Positions 19,134 through 28,148 of a DNA stretch of 64,000 bases are shown one piece after another (the stretch's first letter is position 1; the number at the start of each line of letters is the position of its first letter). The DNA comes from JAXMCI01 sp046349435. GTDB taxonomy: Bacteria > Pseudomonadota > Alphaproteobacteria > Dongiales > Dongiaceae. Position numbers and translations under genes: made by a program. The notes beneath the pieces were generated by a model. That model was not told the DNA's origin, ran no database searches, and saw only the letters and a list, made by a program, of their open reading frames with translations. The DNA is taken from the NCBI GenBank assembly GCA_046349435.1, contig JAXMCI010000038.1, positions 1-64,000 of the forward strand, in the 5' to 3' direction.

Positions 19134-19679
19134 TCACGTCCAGCTCAGCTCGTAGCTCCGCTCGGCGTGGTAGCTCGCATGCTCGTGGCCGAGCCAGCTC
19201 GAGAACAGGGTGAAGTGGGTGATCTCGAAGGGCGGGGTGCGGAACAGGTTGTGGTGGGCGAGGAAGGTCTGCAACTTGGGCGAGGGCACGCTCTTGCTGT
19301 GGGAGAGCGTGACGTGCGGGGTGAATTTCTTGCCCTCCGGCGCCAGGCCGGCGCGCACCACCGCCGATTCGACCTTGTCGCGCAGATGCTGCAGGGGCGG
19401 GGCCCGGTCGACCCCGGCCCACACCGCGCGGACCTGCGAGCCGCTGCCGAAATGGCCGACGCCGGAGAGCGCGACGCTGAAGCGCGGCGCGCGCACGCCG
19501 GCGAGCGCCGCGTCGACGTCGCGCATCTGGCCGCCGTCGATCTCGCCGAGGAAGCGCAGCGTGATGTGGAAGTTCTCGGCCGGCACCCAGCGCACGCCGG
19601 GCAGGCCGCCGCAGAGCAGGGTGAGCTGCCAGCGCACGGCCTCGGGCAGCGACAACCCGACGAACAGCCGCATCGTCAC
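19134..19679 (-). CDS. thpR: RNA 2',3'-cyclic phosphodiesterase (2'-5' RNA ligase family), 181 aa
   Basis: Member of the 2H phosphoesterase superfamily. Both catalytic HxTx motifs are present: HITL (residues 38-41) and HVTL (122-125), about 84 residues apart, in a protein of normal ThpR length. The start MRLFVGLSLPEAV is typical; the annotated start includes two preceding residues (MT). It is the last gene of a minus-strand group with the FIST and TesA genes, 45 bp downstream of the FIST gene start-side neighbour's stop. Confidence 0.93.
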   Translation of the reverse strand: MTMRLFVGLSLPEAVRWQLTLLCGGLPGVRWVPAENFHITLRFLGEIDGGQMRDVDAALAGVRAPRFSVALSGVGHFGSGSQVRAVWAGVDRAPPLQHLRDKVESAVVRAGLAPEGKKFTPHVTLSHSKSVPSPKLQTFLAHHNLFRTPPFEITHFTLFSSWLGHEHASYHAERSYELSWT

Positions 19680-19724
19680 CTCCTGTGGCGAGAAACCGCG
19701 CCGCTGCGCATTCGCTCTCCTGGA

Positions 19725-20816
19725 CTAGAGGAACAGCGTCAGCACGCCGGTGTGGGTGTAGAGGCGGTCGCGGCAGATCTCGCCATTGGCGAAGAATCCG
19801 GCCATCGGGAAGTCGCCGAGGCGGCGGCGGATCATCGCCAGCTCGTCGCCCGCCCGGGCGAAGAGATGCGGGCCGCGCGCCAGGCAGGAGACGTAGAGCC
19901 CGCCGCGAATCCGCCCGTCGCCGACGCGGGCGGCGAGCCCGTCCAGCATGCGGCCGAGATCCTCCTCGGCGGCGGCGCGGTCGCGCCGCGCGAAGCGGAT
20001 GGGCTGGCCGACCTCGACCGGCTCGGGCAGCGCCAGCCAGCCGCGCGCCCGGTCGAAGCCGGCGAAGGGGCGGACGAGATAGTCGCGCTGCTCGCTGCCG
20101 GGCACCGGCAGCGCGGCGAAGATCTGCGGGCTCGGCTCGGCCATCGCCGCGATGTCGCGGAACATGACCTCGAGCGCCGGCTCGCCGTCGATCGCCTGGA
20201 TGACGTTGCCCTGGGCGGCGGTGACGGAGCGGGCCGGGCCGATCGGGCTGCAGCCCTGGCTGAGCCCGACCGCGACCGGCACCGTGCCGGCCAGCAGCGC
20301 GCCGCAGAGCGCGCCCTCGACGACCTCGCCGGCGAGCTGCGGGAAGCCGTTGCGCGAGGCGGTGAGCCCGCCGACGAAGTAGGCCCCGGTGGCGGCGGCG
20401 AGCTCGGCGATCCCCGCGGCGATGCCCGGCCGGCGCGGATCGCCGTGGATCACCGCCAGCCCCGGCTGCGCGGCGTCCAGCCAGGATCGCGGCACCGCGC
20501 CGGCGCCGGCGCCGAACAGGCGGAAGCCGTCGCCGGGGATGGCCGCCACCATGACCGCCACCGCCGGCTCGTCGAAATAGACGGCGCCGCCCTCGTCGTC
20601 CTCGCCGGCGATGCCGAAGCCGACCGTGCCGACCCACTGCTCCACGCCGGTCGCCTGGCGCAGCCGCGCCACCATGGCGGAGAATGCGCCGGCATGGTGG
20701 TCGGTGGCGTAGAGGAAGCCGAGCGCGTCGGCCGGCAGCGGGCCGAGCCGGGCGAGGCAGAGCTCGAGCGCCGCCGGCCACGGACCCGCCGCATGGGCGG
20801 CACGGAACTCAGCCAT
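19725..20816 (-). CDS. FIST-domain protein (FIST N and FIST C), 363 aa
   Basis: Contains the FIST N domain (GTVGFGIAGEDDEGGAVYFDEPAVAVMV region) and the FIST C domain (C-terminal GGLYVSCLARGPHLF, MAGFFANGEICRDRLYTHTGVLTLFL). FIST proteins are predicted sensors of small molecules such as amino acids; here no output domain is fused, so it would act as a stand-alone ligand-binding protein. The ATG overlaps the tesA stop by 8 bp (ATGGCTGA), which indicates coupled translation. Confidence 0.9.
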   Translation of the reverse strand: MAEFRAAHAAGPWPAALELCLARLGPLPADALGFLYATDHHAGAFSAMVARLRQATGVEQWVGTVGFGIAGEDDEGGAVYFDEPAVAVMVAAIPGDGFRLFGAGAGAVPRSWLDAAQPGLAVIHGDPRRPGIAAGIAELAAATGAYFVGGLTASRNGFPQLAGEVVEGALCGALLAGTVPVAVGLSQGCSPIGPARSVTAAQGNVIQAIDGEPALEVMFRDIAAMAEPSPQIFAALPVPGSEQRDYLVRPFAGFDRARGWLALPEPVEVGQPIRFARRDRAAAEEDLGRMLDGLAARVGDGRIRGGLYVSCLARGPHLFARAGDELAMIRRRLGDFPMAGFFANGEICRDRLYTHTGVLTLFL

Positions 20817-21555
20817 TGGCGCCGTCGCCGGCCGCCGGGCGGGCCGGCAGGCTCTCGATCGTGCGGATCAGCAGCGGCAGCATGCGGCCGACGATCACCG
20901 CGACGCCGGCCGCGTTGGGGTGCAGCCCGTCCGGCTGGTTGAGCGCCGGATCCCGCGCCACGCCGTCGAGGAAGAAGGGGTAGAGGGGCACGCCGTACCT
21001 GGCGGCGAGCTCGGGATAGATCGGGTCGAAGGCGGCGGCGTAGTCGGCGCCCAGATTGGGCGGCGCCCGCATGCCGGCGAGCAGCACCGGCACCTGCGCA
21101 TCGCGCAGCCGGGCCAGCATGGCGTCGAGATTGGCCCGCGCCGCCGCCGGGTCGATGCCGCGCAGCGCGTCGTTGGCGCCGAGCTCCAGGATCACCAGGT
21201 CGGGCCGGTCGCCGAGCGCCCAGTCGAGCCGCGACAGCCCGCCCGCCGTGGTGTCGCCGGAGACCCCGCCATTGATCACCGTGGCGCGGATCCCGTGCGC
21301 CGCCAGCGCCGCCTGCAGCCGGGTGGTGAAGGCCTCCGCCTCGGCAAGGCCATAGCCGGCGGTCAGGCTGTCGCCGATGGCGAGTATCTTCACCCCCGCC
21401 GTGGCGGCGTGCGCCGGCAGCGGCGCCGCGCCGGCGGCGAGCGCGAAGGCCGCGGCGCGGGCCAGGTTGACAGCGCCCCGCCAGGGTCCATATCCGGATG
21501 GCCGCCGGGCCCGGCTTGTCGCGACGGCCGTCGGTGAACGAGAGGCGGGCGGCAT
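20809..21555 (-). CDS. tesA: Arylesterase / acyl-CoA thioesterase I-like SGNH hydrolase, 248 aa
   Basis: Periplasmic SGNH-family esterase. Block I ILAIGDSLTAGYG (nucleophile Ser), block II NGGVSGDTTAGG, block III ELGANDALRG and block V DGLHPNAAG with the catalytic Asp and His are all visible. A hydrophobic signal region (AAAFALAAGAAPLPAHA) precedes the domain. The start is uncertain: the only canonical in-frame start is ATG at 21555, which gives an unusually long 50-residue leader and shares its CATG with the divergent ybbA-like gene. The tesA-ybbA-ybbP arrangement is the same as in Escherichia coli. Confidence 0.88.
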   Translation of the reverse strand: MPPASRSPTAVATSRARRPSGYGPWRGAVNLARAAAFALAAGAAPLPAHAATAGVKILAIGDSLTAGYGLAEAEAFTTRLQAALAAHGIRATVINGGVSGDTTAGGLSRLDWALGDRPDLVILELGANDALRGIDPAAARANLDAMLARLRDAQVPVLLAGMRAPPNLGADYAAAFDPIYPELAARYGVPLYPFFLDGVARDPALNQPDGLHPNAAGVAVIVGRMLPLLIRTIESLPARPAAGDGANG

Positions 21556-22267
21556 GGACGGATCCGATCGGTCGATGGTGCGGCTGGAGGGCCTGCACCT
21601 TAAGCTGGCGAGCGCGGCCGGCGAGGTCAACATCCTGCGCGGCATCGATCTCGAGATCGCCGCCGGCGAGACGGTCAGCATCGTCGGCCCGTCCGGCTCC
21701 GGCAAGTCGAGCCTGATGATGGTGATCGCCGGGCTGGAGCGGCCGACCGCGGGCCGCGTCGTGGTCGCCGGCCGGGACCTCACCCGGCTCGGCGAGGACG
21801 CGCTGGCGCGCTTCCGCCGCGACCGGCTCGGCATCGTCTTCCAGTCCTTCCACCTGATCCCGACGATGAGCGCGCTGGAGAACGTCGCGGTGCCGCTCGA
21901 GCTGGCCGGCCACGGCGACGCGCTGGCCCGCGCGGCGCAGGCGCTGGAGGCGGTCGGGCTCGGCCACCGGCTGGCGCACTATCCCGGCCAGCTCTCCGGC
22001 GGCGAGCAGCAGCGCGTCGCCCTGGCGCGGGCCTGCGCCGTCGGCCCGGCGCTGCTGCTGGCCGACGAGCCGACCGGCAACCTCGACGGCGACACCGGCC
22101 GCCAGGTGATCGACCTGCTCTTCGCGCTGGCCGGCTCGACCGGCGCCACGCTGCTGCTGATCACCCACGATCTCAGCCTCGCCGCCCGCTGCGGCCGGCG
22201 CATCGCGCTCGCCGACGGGCGCATCGCCGCGGCGCCGCAGCCGGCCGCCCGGGCGAGCCATGGCTGA
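21554..22267 (+). CDS. ybbA: ABC transporter ATP-binding protein, YbbA/LolD-like, 237 aa
   Basis: ATPase of the MacB/LolD class. Walker A GPSGSGKS, Q-loop VFQSFHLIPTMSALENV, signature LSGGEQQRVALARA, Walker B LLLADEPTGNLD and H-loop LITHDLSL are complete. It overlaps the following permease by 8 bp (ATGGCTGA). The ATG at 21554 is chosen; an alternative in-frame ATG lies seven codons on. With the adjacent large permease and divergent tesA it forms the conserved YbbAP cluster, thought to act in envelope lipid or small-molecule export. Confidence 0.9.
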   Translation: MDGSDRSMVRLEGLHLKLASAAGEVNILRGIDLEIAAGETVSIVGPSGSGKSSLMMVIAGLERPTAGRVVVAGRDLTRLGEDALARFRRDRLGIVFQSFHLIPTMSALENVAVPLELAGHGDALARAAQALEAVGLGHRLAHYPGQLSGGEQQRVALARACAVGPALLLADEPTGNLDGDTGRQVIDLLFALAGSTGATLLLITHDLSLAARCGRRIALADGRIAAAPQPAARASHG

Positions 22268-24842
22268 GCCATCCGGGGCCGGCTGGGGGCTGTCGCTGCG
22301 CCTGGCGCGGCGCGAGCTGCGCGGCGGCATCCGCGGCTTCCGCATCTTCCTCGCCTGCCTGATGCTCGGCGTCGCCACCATCGCCGGCGTCGGCTCGATC
22401 GCCGCCGCGGTCCGCGCCGGCATAGCGGCCGACGCCCGGGCGGTGCTCGGCGGCGACCTCGAGCTGCGGCTGCTCTACGGGCCGGCGACGCCGGCGCAGC
22501 GCGATTTCCTCGCCGCCCGCGGCGCGCTGTCGGAAACCCGCGAGCTGCGCGCCATGGCGCGCCCGGCGGCGCCGGGGGCCCAGGCCGCCGGCGCGAAAGC
22601 CCGGCCGGTGCTGGTCGAGCTGAAGGCGGTCGACGGCGCCTATCCGCTCTACGGCGCGGCAACCCTGCGGCCGGACGGCGCGCTCGGCGCGGCGCTCGCC
22701 CGGCGCGACGGCGCCTGGGGCGCGGTCGCCGATCCGGCGCTGCTGCAGCGGCTCGGGCTTGCCGTCGGCGACCGTATCCGGGTCGGCAGCCTCGACTACC
22801 GCGTCGCCGCGGCGCTGACCCGGGAGCCCGACCGCGGCACCGGCATCTTCAATCTCGGGCCGCGGCTGATGGTGGCGGCCGACAGCCTGGCCGAGACCGG
22901 GCTGATCCAGCCCGGCAGCCTCGTCACCTACCAGTACCGGCTGCGGCTGCCGCCGGGCGAGGCCGCCGGGCCGGTGGTCGATGCGCTGAAGCAGGCCTTT
23001 CCCGGCACGCCGTGGCGGATCCGCACGCTGGAGGACGCCGCGCCCGGCACCAAGCGCTTCATCGACCGCACGGCGATGTTCCTCACCCTGGTCGGGCTCA
23101 GCACGCTGCTGGTCGGCGGGGTGGGGGTGGCCAATGCGGTGCGCGCCTATCTCGCCGGCCGCGGCGCCACCATCGCCACCCTGAAATGCCTGGGCGCCCC
23201 GGCCGCGCTGGTCCGCCGCACCTACCTGCTGCTGATCATGGGGCTGGCCGCCGGCGGGGTCGTCGCCGGCCTGCTCGTCGGCGCGCTGGCGCCGCTGGGG
23301 CTGGCCGGCCTGCTCGACGCCGCGCTGCCGGTGCGGCTGCGGCTCGCCCTCTACCCGATGCCGCTGGCGCTGGCTGCGGGATTTGGCCTGCTCACCGCGC
23401 TCGCCTTCTCGCTGCCGGCGCTGCGCCGGGCGGGCACGGTGGCGCCGGTCCGGCTGTTCCGCGGCGCCGTCGACCTGACCACGGGGCCGGCGGCCGAGCG
23501 CGCCGACTGGCGGGGGCTGCTCTGGGCGCTGCCGCCGGTGGCCGGGCTGGCGGCGCTGACCGTCGCGGGCACCGGCGACTGGCGGATGTCGGCCGGCTTC
23601 GCCGGGGTGGCGCTGGCCGCGCTGGCGCTCTTCCGCGGCGCCGCCTGGGGGGTCGCCGCGGCGGCGCGGCGGCTCAACCGGCCGGGCCGGGTGCGCTCGG
23701 CGATGCTGCGGCTGGCGCTCGCCAACCTCTACCGCCCGGGGGCGGCGACCGGCAGCGCCGTGCTGTCGCTCGGCATCGGCCTGACCGTGCTGGTGGCGAT
23801 CGCGGTGATCGAGGGCGACCTGTCGCGCGAGATCTCTGAGACCCTGCCCAAGGCGGCGCCCTCCTTCTACTTCCTCGACATCCAGCCGGGCCAGGCGGCG
23901 GCCTTCGACGCCGCCGTGGCGGGCGTGCCCGGCGCCGGCGCGCTCGCCCGCGTGCCGATGCTGCGCGGCCGGATCACCGCCGTCGCCGGGGTGCCGGCCG
24001 ACAAGCTGGCGCCGAAGCCGCAGGCCGCCTGGGCGCTGCAGGGCGATCGCGGCATCACCTGGTCGGCGACGCTGCCGCCGGGCAGCCGGGTGGTGGCGGG
24101 CGCGTGGTGGCCGGCGGACTATCGCGGCCCGCCGCTCGTCTCGCTCGACGCCGAGGTCGCCGAGGGGCTGGGCGTCAAGCCGGGCGACACGCTGACCGTC
24201 AACGTGCTGGGCCGCGAGATCACCGCCACCGTCGCCAATCTCCGCCGCTTCGACTGGCTGACGCTGTCGATCAACTTCGTCATGGTGTTCTCGCCCGGCA
24301 TGCTGGAGGGCGCGCCGCGCACCGACATCGCCACCGTCCATGCCGATCCGGCGGCGGAAACGGCGATCGAGACGGCGGTGACCGACCGCTTCCCCAACAT
24401 CTCGGCGATCCGCGTGCGCGACGCGCTGGCGGCGATCGACGCCATCCTGGGGCAGGTCGCCGGCGCCGTGCGGGCGACCGCGGCGATCACGCTGCTGGCC
24501 GGCGTGCTGGTGCTGGGCGGCGCCGTCATCGCCGGCCACCATCGCCGGGTGCACGACGCCGTCGTGCTGAAGGTGCTGGGCGCCACCCGGCCAGCGCTGG
24601 CGCTGGGGTTCGCCCTGGAATACGGCTTCCTCGGCCTCGTCACCGCGGCGCTGGCGGCGCTGCTCGGCAGCGTCGGCGCCTGGCTGTTCGTCACCCGCGC
24701 GCTCGAGGCGCCCTGGGCGCCGCTGCCGGGCACGGTCGCCGCCACCGCGCTCGTCGGGCTGCTGGTCACCCTGCTGCTCGGCTTCGCCGGCACCTGGCGG
24801 GCGCTCGGCGAGAAGGCCGCGCCGCACCTGCGAAACGAGTAG
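22260..24842 (+). CDS. ybbP: YbbP-like ABC transporter permease with two FtsX domains, 860 aa
   Basis: Large inner-membrane protein. One N-terminal membrane segment (FRIFLACLMLGVATIAGVG), a long periplasmic part with MacB-like character, the first FtsX block (about residues 270-430, ANAVRAYLAGRGATIATLKCLGAPAALVRRTYL), a second periplasmic part and a second FtsX block at the C-terminus (HHRRVHDAVVLKVLGATRPAL). About ten membrane segments in total and normal YbbP length. Acts with the ATPase encoded just upstream. Confidence 0.92.
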   Translation: MAEPSGAGWGLSLRLARRELRGGIRGFRIFLACLMLGVATIAGVGSIAAAVRAGIAADARAVLGGDLELRLLYGPATPAQRDFLAARGALSETRELRAMARPAAPGAQAAGAKARPVLVELKAVDGAYPLYGAATLRPDGALGAALARRDGAWGAVADPALLQRLGLAVGDRIRVGSLDYRVAAALTREPDRGTGIFNLGPRLMVAADSLAETGLIQPGSLVTYQYRLRLPPGEAAGPVVDALKQAFPGTPWRIRTLEDAAPGTKRFIDRTAMFLTLVGLSTLLVGGVGVANAVRAYLAGRGATIATLKCLGAPAALVRRTYLLLIMGLAAGGVVAGLLVGALAPLGLAGLLDAALPVRLRLALYPMPLALAAGFGLLTALAFSLPALRRAGTVAPVRLFRGAVDLTTGPAAERADWRGLLWALPPVAGLAALTVAGTGDWRMSAGFAGVALAALALFRGAAWGVAAAARRLNRPGRVRSAMLRLALANLYRPGAATGSAVLSLGIGLTVLVAIAVIEGDLSREISETLPKAAPSFYFLDIQPGQAAAFDAAVAGVPGAGALARVPMLRGRITAVAGVPADKLAPKPQAAWALQGDRGITWSATLPPGSRVVAGAWWPADYRGPPLVSLDAEVAEGLGVKPGDTLTVNVLGREITATVANLRRFDWLTLSINFVMVFSPGMLEGAPRTDIATVHADPAAETAIETAVTDRFPNISAIRVRDALAAIDAILGQVAGAVRATAAITLLAGVLVLGGAVIAGHHRRVHDAVVLKVLGATRPALALGFALEYGFLGLVTAALAALLGSVGAWLFVTRALEAPWAPLPGTVAATALVGLLVTLLLGFAGTWRALGEKAAPHLRNE

Positions 24843-24992
24843 GTCGGCCAGGGTCGGGCGGCAGGGTCGGGCGGGGGGTCGGCGGGGCGCTCCGGCGGCA
24901 CCGCCGCGCACCCCTATTGAATCGCCGGGCCGCCCGATCGATATTAGCAGCGGCTTTCGATGCCCAGGGACCAAACGCGAGGGATACCCCCC

Positions 24993-25712
24993 ATGGCCAC
25001 CCGACCCGAAGGACGCACCGCCTTCGCCGGCCGCGCCGACATTGCACAGATCGATGTCGGCCTGCGCCAGTACATGCTGCGCGTCTACAACTACATGGCC
25101 GGGGGCCTCGCGCTCACCGGCCTGCTGGCCTATTTCACCGCCAGCTCGCCCGCGATGCTGCAGCTCATCTTCGGCTCGCCGCTGCGCTACGTCGTGATCT
25201 TCGCGCCGTTCGCCCTGGTGCTGTTCATGGGCTTCCGCATCCACAAGATGAGCCTGGGCGCCGCCCAGCTCACCTACTGGGCCTATGCCGCCCTCAACGG
25301 GCTGGCCTTCGCCTCGATCTTCCTCGTCTACACCCACACCAGCATCGCCCGGGTGTTCTTCATCACCGCCGGCACCTTCGCGGCGATGAGCCTCTACGGC
25401 TACACGACGCGGCGCGACCTGACCGGGTTCGGCAACTTCCTGATGATGGGGCTGATCGGCATCGTCATCGCCGCCCTGGTCAACATCTTCCTCGCCAGCA
25501 GCGCGCTGGCCTTCGCCATCTCGGTGATCGGCGTGATCGTCTTCGTCGGCCTCACCGCCTACGACACGCAGAAGATCAAGGAGTGGTACGTCGCCGCCGA
25601 CGACGGCGCGACGATGGGCAAGAAGGCGGTCTACGGCGCCCTCACCCTCTACCTCGACTTCATCAACCTGTTCCTGCTGCTGCTGCGGCTGTTCGGCAAC
25701 AGCCGGAACTAG
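24993..25712 (+). CDS. Bax inhibitor-1 (TMBIM/YccA-like) family membrane protein, 239 aa
   Basis: Seven-helix inner-membrane protein of the BI-1 family. Family features are VGLRQYMLRVYNYMAGGLALTG at the start, the SIFLVYTHTSIARVFFITAGTF segment, and the C-terminal YDTQKIK followed by ALTLYLDFINLFLLLLRLFG. Some homologues leak calcium or modulate FtsH protease; the function here is unknown. The ATG at 24993 has GAGGGA upstream; an earlier in-frame ATG at 24960 has no ribosome-binding site. A strong terminator follows. Confidence 0.93.
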   Translation: MATRPEGRTAFAGRADIAQIDVGLRQYMLRVYNYMAGGLALTGLLAYFTASSPAMLQLIFGSPLRYVVIFAPFALVLFMGFRIHKMSLGAAQLTYWAYAALNGLAFASIFLVYTHTSIARVFFITAGTFAAMSLYGYTTRRDLTGFGNFLMMGLIGIVIAALVNIFLASSALAFAISVIGVIVFVGLTAYDTQKIKEWYVAADDGATMGKKAVYGALTLYLDFINLFLLLLRLFGNSRN

Positions 25713-25740
25713 CCGGCCTTCGCGGCCTCCCGCCGACCGA

Positions 25741-25770
25741 ACGGCGCCCCCCTGGGGCGCCGTCTTCGTT
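25741..25770 (+). terminator. Rho-independent terminator after the Bax inhibitor-like gene
   Basis: Perfect 10-bp stem ACGGCGCCCC/GGGGCGCCGT (25741-25750 and 25754-25763) with a 3-nt loop, followed by CTTCGTTT. It lies 28 bp after the stop codon and separates this gene from the CysK-like gene at 25814. Confidence 0.88.
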
Positions 25771-25813
25771 TGCGCTATATCTCGGCGACGCAGCAAGGAC
25801 AGGGAGGAGCGCC

Positions 25814-26866
25814 ATGGGACGCCGCTACGCCAACATCCTGGAGACCGTCGGGCGCACCCCGGTGGTGCGGATCAACCGCCTCGCCCCGGCCGGCGTCGAG
25901 CTCTACGTCAAGATCGAGGCCTTCAACCCGCTCGGCTCGGTCAAGGACCGGCTGGCGCTCGGCGTCATCGAGGCGGCCGAGCGCGCGGGCGAGCTGAAGC
26001 CCGGCCAGACGGTGATCGAGGCGACCAGCGGCAATACCGGCATCGGGCTCGCCATGGTCTGCGCCCAGAAGGGCTACCCGCTGGTGGTCACCATGGCCGA
26101 CAGCTTCAGCGTCGAGCGCCGCCGGCTGATGCGCTTCCTCGGCGCCAAGGTGGTGCTGACCCCGGCCGCCGAGCGCGGCACCGGCATGGTCGCCAAGGCG
26201 GTCGAGCTGGCCCGCACCCATGGCTGGTTCCTCACCCGCCAGTTCGAGAACGAGGCCAATCCCGACATGCATTCCCGCACCACGGCGCGGGAGATCCTCG
26301 ACGACTTCGCCGGGACGACGCTCGACTACTGGGTGACCGGCTACGGCACCGGCGGCACCCTCAAGGGGGTGGCCCGCGTGCTGCGCGCCGAGCGGCCGGA
26401 GACCCGCATCGTCGTCTGCGAGCCGGCGGACGCGCCGCTGCTCGGCAGCGGCCAGCCGCAGCAGCGCAACGCCGACGGCTCGGCGGCGGCCGGCCACCCC
26501 GCCTTCAAGCCGCACCCGATGCAGGGCTGGACGCCGGACTTCATCCCCAAGATCACCGGCGACGCGGTGGCGGGGCACCTCATCGACGAGGTCCTGCCGA
26601 TCGCCAATGCCGACGCCCTGAAGATGAGCCGCGAGCTCGCCCGCAAGGAGGGCATCTTCGTCGGCATCACCGCCGGCGGCACCTTCGCCGGCGCGCTGCA
26701 GGTGGCCGCGCGGGCGGCGAAGGGCGCGACCATCCTGGCCATGCTGCCTGACACCGGCGAGCGCTATCTCAGCACGCCGCTCTTCGCCGACATCCCGGCC
26801 GAGATGACCGAGGAGGAGCAGGCGATCGCGCAGTCGAGCCCGCTGTTCCGGCCGGCCGCACCCTGA
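25814..26866 (+). CDS. Cysteine synthase / PLP-dependent beta-replacing enzyme (CysK-like), 350 aa
   Basis: Fold-type II PLP enzyme that makes cysteine from O-acetylserine and sulfide, or a related beta-replacement. The PLP lysine lies in FNPLGSVKDRLA, substrate loop in EATSGNTGIGLAM, and the phosphate-binding loop in TGYGTGGTLKGVAR. MQGWTPDFIPKI and GITAGGTFAGAL near the C-terminus are typical. It is somewhat longer than E. coli CysK through a C-terminal tail (EEEQAIAQSSP). Ribosome-binding site AGGGAGGA precedes the ATG. It starts a plus-strand run leading into the polyamine operon 43 bp later. Confidence 0.9.
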   Translation: MGRRYANILETVGRTPVVRINRLAPAGVELYVKIEAFNPLGSVKDRLALGVIEAAERAGELKPGQTVIEATSGNTGIGLAMVCAQKGYPLVVTMADSFSVERRRLMRFLGAKVVLTPAAERGTGMVAKAVELARTHGWFLTRQFENEANPDMHSRTTAREILDDFAGTTLDYWVTGYGTGGTLKGVARVLRAERPETRIVVCEPADAPLLGSGQPQQRNADGSAAAGHPAFKPHPMQGWTPDFIPKITGDAVAGHLIDEVLPIANADALKMSRELARKEGIFVGITAGGTFAGALQVAARAAKGATILAMLPDTGERYLSTPLFADIPAEMTEEEQAIAQSSPLFRPAAP

Positions 26867-26909
26867 GCCGCAGTTGCGGCCGGCGGCGGCGCCGGGCCAT
26901 GATGGGGCG

Positions 26910-28079
26910 ATGACCGCGCCCGCGACCGCGCCCCGGACTGCACCCCGGACTGGGCCCGAGACCCCGCCGGCGAATGCTCCGGATATCGAGTTCGTCGGCG
27001 TCTCGAAGCGCTTCGGCGAGGTCGCCGCGGTCGACGAGGTCAGCTTGACCGTCAGCCGCGGCGCCTTCCACTCGCTGCTCGGGCCGTCGGGCTGCGGCAA
27101 GACCACCTCGCTCAGGCTGATCGCCGGCTTCGAGCAGCCGAGCGCCGGCGACGTGCGCATCGCCGGCACCTCGATGGTCGGCGTGCCGGCCCATCGCCGG
27201 CCGGTCAACATGGTGTTCCAGCACTACGCGCTGTTCCCCCATCTCGACGTCGCCGGCAACATCGGCTACGGGCTGCGCCAGCGCCGGCCGGCGCCGGGCC
27301 GGGCGGAGCTCGCCCGCCGCGTCGCCGAGATGCTCGAGCTGGTGCGGCTGCCGGGGATGGAGCGGCGGCGCATCTGGGAGCTGTCGGGCGGCCAGCAGCA
27401 GCGCATCGCGCTGGCCCGGGCGCTGATCAACCGGCCGACCGTGCTGCTGCTCGACGAGCCGCTGGCGGCGCTCGACCGCAAGCTGCGCCGCGAGATGCAG
27501 ATGGAGCTGCAGTCGCTGCAGCGCGAGGTCGGCATCACCTTCGTCCTGGTCACCCACGACCAGGAGGAGGCGCTGTCGATGAGCGACAGCATCGCCATCA
27601 TGCGCAGCGGCCGCATCGTCCAGGTCGGCTCGCCGCGCCAGCTCTACGACGCGCCGGTGAACCGCTACGTCGCCGATTTCGTCGGCGAGAGCAACCTGTT
27701 CGCCGGCCCGGTCGCGGCGCTGGCCGAGGCCGGCGCCAGCGTGCGGACCCGCACCGGCCTGGTGCTGAGCGGGCGCTGCCCGCCCGGCGCGCCGGCGCTC
27801 GCCGGCACGGCGGAGGCGGTGATCGCGGTGCGGCCCGAGGCGGTCCGGCTGTGGCCGGTCGACGGCGCAGTCCCCGAGGGGCTCGACTGCCGGCTGGCCG
27901 GCCGGGTCCACAACCGCATCTATCTCGGCGACCAGACCGAGTACAGCATCGGCACCGCCGAGCTCGGCGACGTGCTGGTGCGCCTGCCGCGCAGCGACGC
28001 CGGGCAGGAGCCGGCGCCGGGCGATGCGGTGGCGCTCGGCTGGCGGGCGCAGCAGGCGCTGGCGCTGGCCGACACCTAG
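26910..28079 (+). CDS. Polyamine-type ABC transporter ATP-binding protein (PotA-like), 389 aa
   Basis: ATPase of a spermidine/putrescine-type importer. Walker A GPSGCGKT, Q-loop MVFQHYALFPHLDVAGN, signature LSGGQQQRIALARAL, Walker B VLLLDEPLAALDRKL and H-loop LVTHDQEEALSMSD are complete. The C-terminal TOBE domain (about residues 300-385) follows. A proline/threonine-rich tail of some 27 residues precedes the ABC domain. It is the first gene of a complete system with binding protein and two permeases. Confidence 0.92.
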   Translation: MTAPATAPRTAPRTGPETPPANAPDIEFVGVSKRFGEVAAVDEVSLTVSRGAFHSLLGPSGCGKTTSLRLIAGFEQPSAGDVRIAGTSMVGVPAHRRPVNMVFQHYALFPHLDVAGNIGYGLRQRRPAPGRAELARRVAEMLELVRLPGMERRRIWELSGGQQQRIALARALINRPTVLLLDEPLAALDRKLRREMQMELQSLQREVGITFVLVTHDQEEALSMSDSIAIMRSGRIVQVGSPRQLYDAPVNRYVADFVGESNLFAGPVAALAEAGASVRTRTGLVLSGRCPPGAPALAGTAEAVIAVRPEAVRLWPVDGAVPEGLDCRLAGRVHNRIYLGDQTEYSIGTAELGDVLVRLPRSDAGQEPAPGDAVALGWRAQQALALADT

Positions 28080-28148
28080 GGTCCGGGGCAGGCGCGGGCC
28101 TCGGCAACCGCCGCGCCGACGACAGGGAGAGCAAGGGAGAGCAGGATC

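Noticed and set aside
22173..25796. A 1207-codon minus-strand open frame opposite ybbP and the Bax inhibitor-like gene
   Set aside because: Composition is Arg/Gln/Gly/Ala-rich with no motif, and it crosses the perfect terminator at 25741-25770; it is a shadow of the plus-strand genes.
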